DNA of 64,000 nucleotides from Clostridium amylolyticum. GTDB taxonomy: Bacteria > Bacillota > Clostridia > Clostridiales > Clostridiaceae. Every line of letters begins with the position of its first letter. The first letter of the stretch is position 1. The position numbers were made by a program, and so were the translations under genes. The notes below the pieces were generated by a model. It searched no databases and was not told where the DNA came from. It saw only the letters and a program-made list of their open reading frames with translations. The stretch lies in assembly GCF_900142075.1 (NCBI RefSeq), contig NZ_FQZO01000003.1, positions 536,523 through 600,522 on the forward strand, written 5' to 3'. Positions 33,079 through 41,697 of the stretch are shown in pieces.

Positions 33079-33211
33079 AAATTTAAAGATATACATTTTA
33101 ACAATAAACACCAATTTAAATAAATGCATTACCTTAGAATTCATGCCTTTTTTATCACAGATATCCAAGGCATAAAGATGAATAAAGGTATTAATTTAGG
33201 AGGAATAACAC

Positions 33212-34198
33212 ATGGCTGAATTAAGATGGAACCCATTATTAAAAGATTGGACAATAGTAGCTTCACACAGACAAAATAGGCCTCAGATGCCAAAGGATTG
33301 GTGTCCTTTCTGTCCAGGATCAGGAAACGTACCAGACAACTATGATGTATTTAAATATGACAATGACTTTCCAGCACTTTCACCCAATCCACCTGAGCCA
33401 GATCAGGTAGGATCAGAGTTTTACAAAAGCGCAGAAGCTTATGGAAAATGTGAAGTTATACTATACTCACCAGAACACAGAACTACCCTTCCAGAGCTTC
33501 CTGTAGAGCATATTAGAAAACTGGTAGATCTATGGTGTGAAAGATTTGAAGAAATATCTAAGGATGAAAAGATAAAATTCATATTTGAGTTTGAAAATAG
33601 AGGCGAAGAAGTAGGGGTTACCATGCCTCACCCTCATGGACAAATATATGGCTATTCTGAGATACCTTTAAAAATAAAAACTGAACTAGAAGCCTGCCGT
33701 GAGCATTATGAAGCTCATAAGGAATGCATGATATGCAGGATGAATAAGGAAGAAAAGGACTTTGAGAAGAGAATAATTATGGAAAATGAAGATTTCCTAG
33801 CTTATCTTCCATACTTTACAGACTATCCTTATGGAGTATTTATAGTAAGTAAAAATCATAGAAGTAAAATAACAGATTTTACTGATAGGGAAAAGAATAA
33901 TTATGCAGCAATACTTAAAGAGATGACAGGAACCTTTGATTGTCTTTTTGATAGACTATTCCCTTATATGATGTGCATTCATCAAGCGCCTGTTAATTCC
34001 CATGAGTATGGAAATTATGATGATTACTATCATTTCCACGTAGAGTTTTATCCACCATTAAGATCAAAAGATAAGATAAAATATTATGCTTCCTCAGAAA
34101 TGGGGGCTTGGGCGGCTTGTAACCCTACTGCTGTAGAGGATACTGCCAATGAACTAAGAGAAGCACATAAAAAATATTTATCAAAAATTAATAAATAG
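33212..34198 (+). CDS. galT: Galactose-1-phosphate uridylyltransferase
   Basis: A 328-residue HIT-superfamily transferase. The catalytic His triad is in GVTMPHPHGQIYGY and a second conserved metal/His region is HQAPVNSHEYGNYDDYYHFH near ~255. Zn-type cysteines include CPFCPGSG near the N-terminus and CMICRM at ~170. It exchanges UMP between UDP-glucose and galactose-1-phosphate. It is 133 bp downstream of galE, with GGAGGA before the ATG. The spacer has a weak ATGCC...GGCAT hairpin. Confidence 0.95.
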   Translation: MAELRWNPLLKDWTIVASHRQNRPQMPKDWCPFCPGSGNVPDNYDVFKYDNDFPALSPNPPEPDQVGSEFYKSAEAYGKCEVILYSPEHRTTLPELPVEHIRKLVDLWCERFEEISKDEKIKFIFEFENRGEEVGVTMPHPHGQIYGYSEIPLKIKTELEACREHYEAHKECMICRMNKEEKDFEKRIIMENEDFLAYLPYFTDYPYGVFIVSKNHRSKITDFTDREKNNYAAILKEMTGTFDCLFDRLFPYMMCIHQAPVNSHEYGNYDDYYHFHVEFYPPLRSKDKIKYYASSEMGAWAACNPTAVEDTANELREAHKKYLSKINK

Positions 34199-34214
34199 AA
34201 GAGAGGTATATATT

Positions 34215-35378
34215 ATGGAAGCTTTGCAAGTAATGGAAGAATTTAAAAAGCTATACGGTGAAGAAGGAAATATAAGATTATTTCATTCTCCTGGAAGAGT
34301 AAACCTTATTGGGGAGCATATAGACTATAATGGCGGTTATGTATTTCCTTGTGCTCTAGAGTTTGGAACCTATGGTGCTGTGAGAGTAAGAAAAGATGAC
34401 AAGATAAATCTTGCTTCCACAAATTTTGATCTTAAGATAAATGTGGATTTAAAGGATTTAAGCTTTAAAGAAGAACATGATTGGGGAAATTATGCTAAAG
34501 GTATAATTAAAATCATGAAAGAAGGAGGATTTAAAGTAGGGGGGATGGATATACTAGTTTCCGGAAATATACCTAATGCATCAGGTCTCTCCTCCTCAGC
34601 ATCTTTAGAACTTCTCATAGCTGTTATGGTAAACAATTTATTTAATGAAGAAAGAATTGATAGGGTGGAACTAGTTAAAATAGGACAAAAGACGGAAAAT
34701 CAATATGTAGGTGTTAATTGCGGCATTATGGACCAATTTGCCATAGGCATGGGAAAGAAAGATAAAGCCATTCTTTTAGATTGCGCTACATTAAACTATG
34801 AATATGCAGATGCAGATCTAAAGGATTATGCTTTAGTTATTATGAACACTAACAAAAGAAGAGCTCTTAATGAATCCAAATATAATGAAAGAAGAGCGGA
34901 ATGTGATGAAGCTCTAGACATTCTTAAGAATTACAAAAATATTAATGCACTTTGTGAATTAACAGTAGAAGAGTTTGAACCTTTAAAAAATAACATTAAA
35001 AAAGAAAATGTAAGAAACAGAGCAGAACATGCTGTCTATGAAAATGAAAGAGTAAAAGAAGCTATAAAGGTTTTAAATGAGGGAGACTTAATCACTTTTG
35101 GAAAGCTATTAACCGCTTCTCATAATTCTTTAAAGGATCTATATGAGGTAACAGGAGAGGCATTAGATGCCATAGTGGAAGAAGCTCTTAAGGTTAAAGG
35201 CTGCATAGGTGCAAGAATGACAGGGGCAGGCTTTGGAGGCTGTGCTATAGCAGTGGTAGAAAAGGAAAGTATAGATAATTTTAAAGAAATTATAGGTGAA
35301 AATTATTTTAAGAGAACAGGCCTTCACGCTGATTTTTATCTCAGCAATATTGGGGAAGGAACCTGTGAGGTGAAATAA
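34215..35378 (+). CDS. galK: Galactokinase
   Basis: A 387-residue GHMP kinase. The galactokinase signature is GRVNLIGEHIDYNGGYVFPCA, the ATP-binding motif is NIPNASGLSSSASLEL (~120), the motif-3 region is GARMTGAGFGGCA near the C-terminus, and GIMDQFAIGMG is also conserved. It phosphorylates galactose at C1. The upstream gene ends 16 bp earlier; the stop overlaps the start of the next gene by one base. Confidence 0.96.
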   Translation: MEALQVMEEFKKLYGEEGNIRLFHSPGRVNLIGEHIDYNGGYVFPCALEFGTYGAVRVRKDDKINLASTNFDLKINVDLKDLSFKEEHDWGNYAKGIIKIMKEGGFKVGGMDILVSGNIPNASGLSSSASLELLIAVMVNNLFNEERIDRVELVKIGQKTENQYVGVNCGIMDQFAIGMGKKDKAILLDCATLNYEYADADLKDYALVIMNTNKRRALNESKYNERRAECDEALDILKNYKNINALCELTVEEFEPLKNNIKKENVRNRAEHAVYENERVKEAIKVLNEGDLITFGKLLTASHNSLKDLYEVTGEALDAIVEEALKVKGCIGARMTGAGFGGCAIAVVEKESIDNFKEIIGENYFKRTGLHADFYLSNIGEGTCEVK

Positions 35379-36307
35379 TGATTAAAGAAACAATATTTAA
35401 AGGAGAAAAAGCTATTCTCATGGAAAGTGAGGAGCTTAGGGTGGTAATCCTTCCTGAAATTGGAGGGAAACTCTGTTCTATTTATGATAAAAATAAAGAA
35501 TTTGAAGTTTTATTTCAGAATAAGAAAGATTACTATAAAAAGGCACAGCTAAATTCTAATTTTGGAGAATTTGATGCCTCAGGCTTTGATGACTGCTTTC
35601 CTACCATTGATGAAAGCAAGGTTATGGTATCAGGTAAGGAAGTAATATATCCTGATCATGGAGAAGTATGGTCATCCAGGCTTAAATATAACATTTTAGA
35701 GGATGCTGCACTTTTAAATATGCATAGTGAAATACTGCCTTATAATTATAGTAAAAAGGTAAGTGTTCAAGGTAAGGAAGTAGAGCTTCATTATGAAATT
35801 GAGAATACTGGAAGAGATAAATTTCCCATAATATGGGCCATGCATTGCTTGGTAAACTGTGAAGAGGACATGACTATAAACTTCCCTGAAGATACAAAAA
35901 CTATAGAAAATGTTCATGAAAGTAAGGCTTTAGGAAAGGTAGGAGAAATATATACTTACCCAATAGATACTGTAATTAGTGGGAAAAAGTTTGACTTTAG
36001 AAAAATTAACAGTGCAAAACCTAACAATACAGAAAAATATTATGTAGCTCATAAAACAAGAACAGGAAGGTGTTCCATGCACTACCCTTCTAAGGATGTT
36101 ACTTTTGAAATAGTATATGATATTGAGAAGTTGCCTTATGTTGGTTTTTGGGTAACAGAAGGTGGGTTTAGAGGAGATTATAACTGTGCGCTGGAACCTA
36201 CCAATGGTTACTATGACTCAATAGACATGGCAGTAAGAAGAGAAATGTGTCATTACTTAAAACCAGGAGAAAAATTCAACTTTGATATTAAATTGATTAT
36301 TAAATAA
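35378..36307 (+). CDS. Aldose 1-epimerase-family protein (galactose mutarotase-like)
   Basis: A 309-residue protein of the galactose-mutarotase-like beta-sandwich fold. It has GGKLCSIYDKNKEFEVLFQN at the N-terminus, FGEFDASGFDDCFPTIDESK, PDHGEVWS (the His of the mutarotase active site) and LEPTNGYYDSIDMA (Glu) at the C-terminus. It belongs to the DUF4432/YihR-like mutarotase relatives rather than to classical GalM. It starts with a one-base overlap with galK, as in a coupled operon, so it likely interconverts sugar anomers ahead of GalK. Confidence 0.78.
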   Translation: MIKETIFKGEKAILMESEELRVVILPEIGGKLCSIYDKNKEFEVLFQNKKDYYKKAQLNSNFGEFDASGFDDCFPTIDESKVMVSGKEVIYPDHGEVWSSRLKYNILEDAALLNMHSEILPYNYSKKVSVQGKEVELHYEIENTGRDKFPIIWAMHCLVNCEEDMTINFPEDTKTIENVHESKALGKVGEIYTYPIDTVISGKKFDFRKINSAKPNNTEKYYVAHKTRTGRCSMHYPSKDVTFEIVYDIEKLPYVGFWVTEGGFRGDYNCALEPTNGYYDSIDMAVRREMCHYLKPGEKFNFDIKLIIK

Positions 36308-36325
36308 AAAATTAATGTATTAGAG

Positions 36326-36374
36326 AGGCATATTTAAACTTTTATATTTTATATAAAAAAGTTAAATATGCCTT
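36326..36374 (+). terminator. Terminator of the gal operon
   Basis: AGGCATATTTAA and TTAAATATGCCT form a long, AT-rich stem with a small internal bulge, followed by TTATTC. Confidence 0.7.
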
Positions 36375-36511
36375 TATTCTATTAAGTATTTTTAGAAAAT
36401 TGCGATATTTATGTATGTAATAAACTTTTAGTACTATTGAAATTGTTTACGTATTGTGTTACCATTTTTTAGGGGATTATAAAATGTGGTAGGGGGGGAT
36501 ATATTGTTATT

Positions 36512-37477
36512 ATGCAGATATTATCTGTTTTAATAATTGGCGTTGTAGTTGGGATTATAGTAGCCAACATAATGATTAGGTGTGGAATATCTATTTTAAA
36601 ATTAAGGTATGATAGAAGTAAAAATAAACAAAAGATATATAAGATTATGCTAGATAGTGGAAAAGATATAATGTATTACTTTGAAGTATATCCTGAAAAA
36701 AGATTTACTTATTTATCACCTGCTCTGCAGAATATTTTAGGGTGGAAAGCCAGCGATAATTTAAACAATCCAACTAAAATCTTAAAGATGGTGCATCCTG
36801 ATGATTATGAATTGTTACTTCAAAAGTATAGTGGTGAAGTAGATTACTCAAAGCCAATATTTATGAGGTTTAAACATAAAAATGGACAGTATATTTGGAC
36901 AGAAGATTATGCAGTACCAATTTATAAGGGTAATAAGCTTATGGCCATAACAGGATGTATAAGGGATATTACTCTTAGAAAAGAGTTAGAAGAGATTATT
37001 GAATATAAAAGTCATCATGATCCTATGACTGGAATCTATAATAGACAGTATTTTGAATGGATTTTTGAAAGATTAGACAAACATAAAAATGCTAGAACTG
37101 CAATCTTACTTTGTGAATTAAGAGGTATTAAACATCTTAACAATGAATTTGGACTTCAGGGAGGAAATGATTTTATTAAATTCACCGCAGAGTTCTTAAA
37201 GGGATTTTCTACAGAGGATTGTATGCTTTTTCGAATAAGCGGGGATGAATTTGCTTTTATAATGATGGATGTAGAAGAAAGATATGTTAAAAATATTGTT
37301 GATAAAATTCAGAAAGAGTTAAATATCATAAAAGAAAATGAAAAATTAACTTCTATGGACATGTCTTTAGGGTATGGATATACCTTAAGCTCTTTAGGAA
37401 GAATGGCTTTTGCTTTAAGTCAAGCAATGGACATGGTGCATAAAAATAAGGAAAGTGTGGAGGAAGTAAAGATATAG
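36512..37477 (+). CDS. Membrane-anchored PAS-GGDEF diguanylate cyclase
   Basis: A 321-residue protein. A single N-terminal transmembrane helix (IIGVVVGIIVANIMIRCGI), a PAS domain (~45-155, with FTYLSPALQNILGWKASDNL and GCIRDITLRKE) and a GGDEF domain (~160-315, with DPMTGIYNRQYFEWIF and RISGDEFAFIM) are visible. The signature is SGDEF instead of GGDEF, a variant often still active. It probably makes cyclic di-GMP in response to a PAS-sensed signal. The nearest Shine-Dalgarno (GGGGGG at ~36492) is ~14 bases from the ATG, further than usual. No EAL domain is present. Confidence 0.83.
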   Translation: MQILSVLIIGVVVGIIVANIMIRCGISILKLRYDRSKNKQKIYKIMLDSGKDIMYYFEVYPEKRFTYLSPALQNILGWKASDNLNNPTKILKMVHPDDYELLLQKYSGEVDYSKPIFMRFKHKNGQYIWTEDYAVPIYKGNKLMAITGCIRDITLRKELEEIIEYKSHHDPMTGIYNRQYFEWIFERLDKHKNARTAILLCELRGIKHLNNEFGLQGGNDFIKFTAEFLKGFSTEDCMLFRISGDEFAFIMMDVEERYVKNIVDKIQKELNIIKENEKLTSMDMSLGYGYTLSSLGRMAFALSQAMDMVHKNKESVEEVKI

Positions 37478-37490
37478 GGGAATTTTTTGA

Positions 37491-37526
37491 CTGCTAATAA
37501 TATAGTTAGCAGTTTTTGTTTTTTTA
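37491..37526 (+). terminator. Terminator after the GGDEF gene
   Basis: CTGCTAA and TTAGCAG stem, then TTTTT, G and TTTTTTT. Confidence 0.8.
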
Positions 37527-37536
37527 ATTGCCAACA

Positions 37537-37565
37537 TTGCATGTGAAGGAATATACTAATATAGT
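37537..37565 (+). promoter_or_regulatory. glmS promoter
   Basis: TTGCAT (37537-37542), 17-bp spacer, TATAGT (37560-37565). Predicted transcription begins near 37572, ~65 nt upstream of the ribozyme cleavage site. Confidence 0.65.
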
Positions 37566-37604
37566 AGTGTTTTTAAATAAAAATATTGGAAAAGGGGATG
37601 ATGT

Positions 37605-37634
37605 ATGGAAAATGTTATTGGAGTTACAATATAA
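37605..37634 (+). CDS. Possible 9-residue leader peptide before the glmS ribozyme
   Basis: ATG at 37605 with GGGG at 37594-37597 and a stop at 37632-37634 encodes MENVIGVTI. The stop codon lies 2 nt before the expected cleavage site (37636/37637), so ribosomes would sit on the ribozyme 5' end. It is too short for statistical support. It could be chance. Confidence 0.25.
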   Translation: MENVIGVTI

Positions 37635-37636
37635 AA

Positions 37637-37996
37637 GCGCCAGGACTAGAGTAGAGCCAAATTAAAATTTGGAACATATGATTAACTTACCATGACGTAT
37701 GGAGAAGTTGGAGCATATGATAAAAGGAAACTTCTTCTCCGATGCTAAAGCTTAAAAAATAAGAAATATGAAGCTTTAGCATCTACGAAGAAGAAAGCGA
37801 CCGCGCCAAATTAAAATTTAGAGCCTCTGCTTTAGTTGACGAGGATGGGGAGTATCGAGTCTTCGGCGGGTGCCCCACGGTAGCGCACTACCGTTAACGA
37901 TTGATAAAGCCGGGAAGTGATTTCTGGAAACAACATCAATCAGGTGTTAAAACCTTTCAACGGGGGTTTTTGAGTCCTAGGGACAAGTGAACCCTT
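37637..37996 (+). ncRNA. glmS: glmS ribozyme with enlarged P1
   Basis: Self-cleaving, glucosamine-6-phosphate-activated ribozyme in the glmS leader. The 5' GCGCCAGGACT at 37637-37647 is the cleavage-site side. The catalytic core, GACGAGG, the GTATCGAGTCTTCGGCGG block and the GTGCCCCACGG P2/P2.1 region, runs from 37838. The P3-like hairpin ACGGTAGCGCACTACCGT follows at about 37877-37894. P1 is formed by 37645-37656 and 37825-37836 (12 bp with two G-U pairs). Its loop is a 168-nt insertion, against about 10-30 nt in typical representatives. The 3' boundary is approximate. Confidence 0.9.
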
Positions 37997-38042
37997 TTTT
38001 AAGAATAAGAGAAAAAATTAGTATACAGGAAGGAAGAATAAT

Positions 38043-39869
38043 ATGTGCGGAATAGTTGGATATTTTGGATTAAGAGAGGCTGCGCCTATTTTAGTGGAAG
38101 GATTAGAAAAGCTTGAGTATAGAGGGTATGACTCAGCGGGGGTGGCAATCTTAAGTGAAGAAGGAATTGAAGTTTCAAAATGCAAGGGCAGACTTGCAAA
38201 TTTAGAAAATAGATTAATGGAAAATCCTCTAGAAGGAAATATTGGAATTGGACATACCAGATGGGCTACCCATGGAGAGCCTTCAGATGTGAACTCTCAT
38301 CCACATAGCAATGCTAAGGTATCTGTGAGTGTGGTGCATAATGGTATTATTGAAAATTATTTAAGGCTAAGAGAGTGGTTAACTTCAAAAGGCTATGAGT
38401 TTTTATCTGAAACTGATACTGAAGTTATACCAAATTTAATAGACTATTATTATAAGGGAAACCTAATAGAAGCGGTAATGAAGGCTGTTTCAAAGATGGA
38501 AGGCAGCTATGCCATAGGAGTGGTTTGTTCTAAGGAACCCGATAAACTTGTAGCTGTAAGAAAAGATAGTCCTTTGATAGTTGGGTTAGGAAAGGATGAA
38601 TACTTTATAGCTTCTGACATTCCAGCGGTGTTAAATCATACTAGAGATATATATCTTTTAGAGGATAAAGAGTTTGTGGTATTAACTAAGGATGGTGTTA
38701 CCCTATTAAATGAAATGGGAGAAACCATAAATAAGGAAGTATATCATGTAACCTGGAATGCTGATGCAGCAGAAAAAGGCGGCTATGAAGACTTTATGCT
38801 TAAAGAAATCCATGAGCAGCCAAAGGCTATAAAGGATACCTTGACTTCAAGGATATCCTTAGACCATGATATAGTTTTAGACAAGATAACTATTACAGAA
38901 GAAACACTAAAGAATATTGATAGAATTTATATGGTAGCCTGCGGTACTGCATATCACGCAGCAGTGGTGGGAAAATACGTTATAGAAAAGTTGGCAAAAA
39001 TACCAGTAGAGGTGGATATAGCTTCAGAGTTTAGATATAGAGATCCACTTATAACAGAAAAATCTTTGATAATTGTGGTAAGCCAATCTGGAGAAACCGC
39101 AGATACCTTAGCAGTGCTGAGAGACGGCAAGAAAAAGGGCGCCAGGGTAATAGCAATAACTAATGTAGTAGGCTCATCAGCTTCCAGGGAAGCTGACGAT
39201 GTACTGTACACCTGGGCAGGACCAGAAATAGCAGTAGCCTCCACTAAAGCTTATGTAACACAGCTTATTGCCATGTATATAATAGCACTTCATTTTGCTA
39301 GCTTAAAGAAAACTTTAAGACAGGATGAAATTTATAATATTAAAAAAGCTATGCTAGAACTTTCAGGTTTAGCTGAGGAAACCTTAAAGCATAAGGACGT
39401 ACTGCAGAAATTTGCATCTCAAACCTATATGGAAAAAGATATGTTCTTCTTAGGCAGAGGCCTTGATTATGCAGTGTCCATGGAAGGTTCCTTAAAGCTC
39501 AAGGAAATTTCCTACATCCACTCAGAAGCCTACGCCGGAGGAGAACTAAAGCATGGACCTATAGCCCTTATAGAAAAAGGTACAGTGGTAATAGCAACCT
39601 TAACTCAAAAGGACTTAATAGATAAAATGGTAAGTAACATTAAAGAAGTGGTAACCAGAGGAGCCAAAGTAATGGCCATTACCATAGAAGGGAACAAGGA
39701 TATAGAAAAGACTGTGGATTCAGTAATATATATACCTGAAACCCTGGATATATTATCTCCAGTGCTTTCAGTAATTTCACTGCAGCTTATATCCTACTAC
39801 ATGGCAAAGCAAAAAGCCTGTGATGTGGATAAACCAAGAAATCTAGCCAAGTCCGTTACCGTTGAGTAG
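38043..39869 (+). CDS. glmS: Glutamine-fructose-6-phosphate aminotransferase
   Basis: Makes glucosamine-6-phosphate, the committed step of amino-sugar synthesis. It has 608 residues, as expected. The N-terminal glutaminase begins with the nucleophile Cys2 in MCGIVGYFG, with GHTRWATHGEPSDVNSHPH and a VVHNGIIENY core. Two SIS isomerase domains follow (~285-420 and ~455-600), the second ending with the conserved VDKPRNLAKSVTVE. Product-activated ribozyme cleavage of its leader gives negative feedback. It partners with glmM at 24168. Confidence 0.97.
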   Translation: MCGIVGYFGLREAAPILVEGLEKLEYRGYDSAGVAILSEEGIEVSKCKGRLANLENRLMENPLEGNIGIGHTRWATHGEPSDVNSHPHSNAKVSVSVVHNGIIENYLRLREWLTSKGYEFLSETDTEVIPNLIDYYYKGNLIEAVMKAVSKMEGSYAIGVVCSKEPDKLVAVRKDSPLIVGLGKDEYFIASDIPAVLNHTRDIYLLEDKEFVVLTKDGVTLLNEMGETINKEVYHVTWNADAAEKGGYEDFMLKEIHEQPKAIKDTLTSRISLDHDIVLDKITITEETLKNIDRIYMVACGTAYHAAVVGKYVIEKLAKIPVEVDIASEFRYRDPLITEKSLIIVVSQSGETADTLAVLRDGKKKGARVIAITNVVGSSASREADDVLYTWAGPEIAVASTKAYVTQLIAMYIIALHFASLKKTLRQDEIYNIKKAMLELSGLAEETLKHKDVLQKFASQTYMEKDMFFLGRGLDYAVSMEGSLKLKEISYIHSEAYAGGELKHGPIALIEKGTVVIATLTQKDLIDKMVSNIKEVVTRGAKVMAITIEGNKDIEKTVDSVIYIPETLDILSPVLSVISLQLISYYMAKQKACDVDKPRNLAKSVTVE

Positions 39870-39879
39870 GGGGTATATT

Positions 39880-40041
39880 ATGGAGAATGAAAAATTAGTA
39901 AAATTATTAAATGAATACAAAGAAACCGAAAAAGGCATTGAAGCCGCCCTCCCCTTCGTCCATGAAAAGCTATATGGACAAGGGAAGTTGGAAGTGGTAA
40001 AGATGGTCATTGAAGATTTGAAAAAGTTAATAGAAGAATAA
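39880..40041 (+). CDS. Small conserved-looking protein downstream of glmS
   Basis: A 53-residue, mostly helical and charged protein (KLLNEYKETEKGIEAALP, then VVKMVIEDLKKLIEE). It is 10 bp after glmS with a GGGGGT site and probably co-transcribed. I do not recognise a family. A decayed copy of its C-terminal half lies at 41453-41551. It ends at a terminator (40052-40083). Confidence 0.6.
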   Translation: MENEKLVKLLNEYKETEKGIEAALPFVHEKLYGQGKLEVVKMVIEDLKKLIEE

Positions 40042-40051
40042 GAAAAAGTAT

Positions 40052-40083
40052 AAAGAGCTGTACTAATTTTAGTATGGCTCTTT
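40052..40083 (+). terminator. Terminator after the glmS unit
   Basis: AAAGAGC and GCTCTTT flank an inner TACTAATTTTAGTA stem, followed by ATTT. A similar hairpin recurs at about 41562-41595 next to the decayed gene copy. Confidence 0.7.
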
Positions 40084-40273
40084 ATTTACAATTTTATTAT
40101 AGCAGTAAGAACTTTTAGGAAAAATATTTGGAAAATTAATATAAAAGTTAATATGTTGATAATAATATAATTGAAAAGATATTCAGTATAACCAAAATTA
40201 GTATATAATAAAAGTAAATATTTGTAATTTGGTATGCGTTTATTTAGAGAATAATTTGTTGGGGGAATAAAAC

Positions 40274-40504
40274 TTGAGTGAAGTTGATAAACGTAACAGG
40301 CTGGGTGAAGAACCTTTTTCATATAAGGATTCAAAGGATAAAAAAGTTTTTATATATTGGCATGGAAAACAAGTAACAATCTTAAAAGGAAAAGAAAGCG
40401 ATAAATTTTTAGCACGGATAGAAAAGGCATACTCAAAGGAAAAGCAATTAATTATGGCAAAGGTAACAGGGAACTTTAAACATGGTAATGAAAAGATGAA
40501 GTAA
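40274..40504 (+). CDS. Conserved hypothetical protein
   Basis: A 76-residue, basic, likely cytosolic protein (EEPFSYKDSKDKKVFIYWHG, then QVTILKGKESDKFLARIEKA). Short proteins of this pattern occur in low-GC Gram-positives without a known role. The start is TTG at 40274, supported by TTGGGGGG 5 nt upstream. There is no signal peptide, membrane segment or metal motif. It lies alone between the glmS-linked small gene and the LUD gene. Confidence 0.6.
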   Translation: MSEVDKRNRLGEEPFSYKDSKDKKVFIYWHGKQVTILKGKESDKFLARIEKAYSKEKQLIMAKVTGNFKHGNEKMK

Positions 40505-40600
40505 AAGTATTGAAGCAAAGTATTAGTATTATGCATGATGTTTATAAAGAAAGAATGGTAAGTTGGAATATGAAAGAGATAGAGGAGAGTAAAAAATAAA

Positions 40601-41215
40601 ATGAAAGATAAAATTGAAAAATTAATTACTAATTTTAAATTAAGAAATATAGAAGTAATTTATGCTGATACTCTTGAGTGTGCAAAAAATGAAATATTAA
40701 ATTTAGTTCCAACTAATATATCTGTTGGTATAGGTCATTCGGCAACACTTCAAAAAATGGATATAACTAAAATTCTTAATGATAGAGGTAATACTGTATT
40801 TGATAAAGAACTGGCTAAAGACAAAGAAGAGTGTAAAGTATTGAAGAAAAAGGCACTACTTGCAGAGTGGTATATTACAGGTTCTAATGCAATATCAACA
40901 GATGGGCAAATTATTAATGTAGATCATAGTGGGAACAGAGTTGCTGCAATTACTTTTGGCCCTGATAATGTAATAATAGTTGTTGGAGTAAATAAAATTG
41001 TAGATACATGGGAGGAAGCAATAAAAAGGGTGAAAAACATTGCCTGTCCATTAAATGCAAAAAGGGCAGGATTTAACCCACCTTGTGTAAGGTTAAATAA
41101 ATGTGTGGATTGTACTTCAACTGAAAGAGTATGCAATAGTATTTCTATCATTGAGGGACAATCTGTAAAAGGAAGAATTAAGGTGTTTATTGTTAATGAA
41201 GATTTAGGATTTTAG
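40601..41215 (+). CDS. LUD-domain protein (lactate-utilisation type)
   Basis: A 204-residue LUD/DUF162 protein, a family that includes LutC-like and YkgG-like members. The core is NISVGIGHSATLQKMDI, a GSNAIS-type loop at ~85 and the GNRVAAITFGPDNVIIVVGVNK segment. The C-terminus bears four cysteines (CVRLNKCVDCTSTERVC), which may be a metal or Fe-S site. It is monocistronic, with no lutA/lutB genes nearby, so a lactate role is not supported here. Confidence 0.75.
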   Translation: MKDKIEKLITNFKLRNIEVIYADTLECAKNEILNLVPTNISVGIGHSATLQKMDITKILNDRGNTVFDKELAKDKEECKVLKKKALLAEWYITGSNAISTDGQIINVDHSGNRVAAITFGPDNVIIVVGVNKIVDTWEEAIKRVKNIACPLNAKRAGFNPPCVRLNKCVDCTSTERVCNSISIIEGQSVKGRIKVFIVNEDLGF

Positions 41216-41260
41216 CAAAAAATAAATATTAATGCATAAAATTTTGAGTTCACTTCTGAA

Positions 41261-41331
41261 ATAAAAGTGTAAGTAAAAACCTATGTGGGACCGCACAATC
41301 CCCCTTACGGGATTGATACAATCACTTTTAT
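41261..41331. ncRNA. Unidentified structured element
   Basis: A perfect 9-bp outer stem (ATAAAAGTG 41261-41269 with CACTTTTAT 41323-41331) encloses a perfect 7-bp inner stem (CAATCCC 41296-41302 with GGGATTG 41309-41315, loop CCTTAC). A GC-rich segment CTATGTGGGACCGCA stands out in very AT-rich surroundings. There is no coding potential and no T-run. I do not recognise the class. It lies downstream of the LUD gene, 437 bp before brxA. Confidence 0.45.
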
Positions 41332-41452
41332 TCAAGATTTCGGAGATATAAAAGTTACAAAATTTGAGCATAAGGATTTCCAATATAATTAGTAAGGTAA
41401 AATGTGGAAGAATTAAATTTTTATCAAGCTTTATTTTAAATTTCCAATTTAA

Positions 41453-41551
41453 GAGGCATCCACCATTGTCAACGAAAAGCTATATGCACAAAGGAAGTTG
41501 CAAGTGTTAAAAGTAGTCATTAAAGCTTTGAAAAAGTTAATAGAAGAGTAG
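41453..41551 (+). pseudogene. Decayed 3' half-copy of the 39880 small gene
   Basis: 32 codons plus a stop without a start match the last 33 codons of the small protein at 39880-40041: EASTIVNEKLYAQRKLQVLK corresponds to the copy at 39940-40041, ending LKKLIEE in both. A terminator resembling that of the intact gene follows. It marks a duplication or recombination boundary next to the BREX island. Confidence 0.8.
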
Positions 41552-41697
41552 AAATAAGTATAAAGGGCTGTACTAAGGTTAGTATGGCTTTTTATTTGTG
41601 ATTTATAAGGACAACACCTGTCGGTTGTATGTATGTAACTTTATTTAATATTATGATAAAATTAATATTAAACTGGACCACGGAGGTGAAGTTGTAC

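Noticed and set aside
40086..40536. Minus-strand frames over the small hypothetical gene at 40274
   Set aside because: The plus-strand frame has a proper Shine-Dalgarno and a conserved-looking sequence; the reverse frames are Phe/Tyr-rich and lack start signals.
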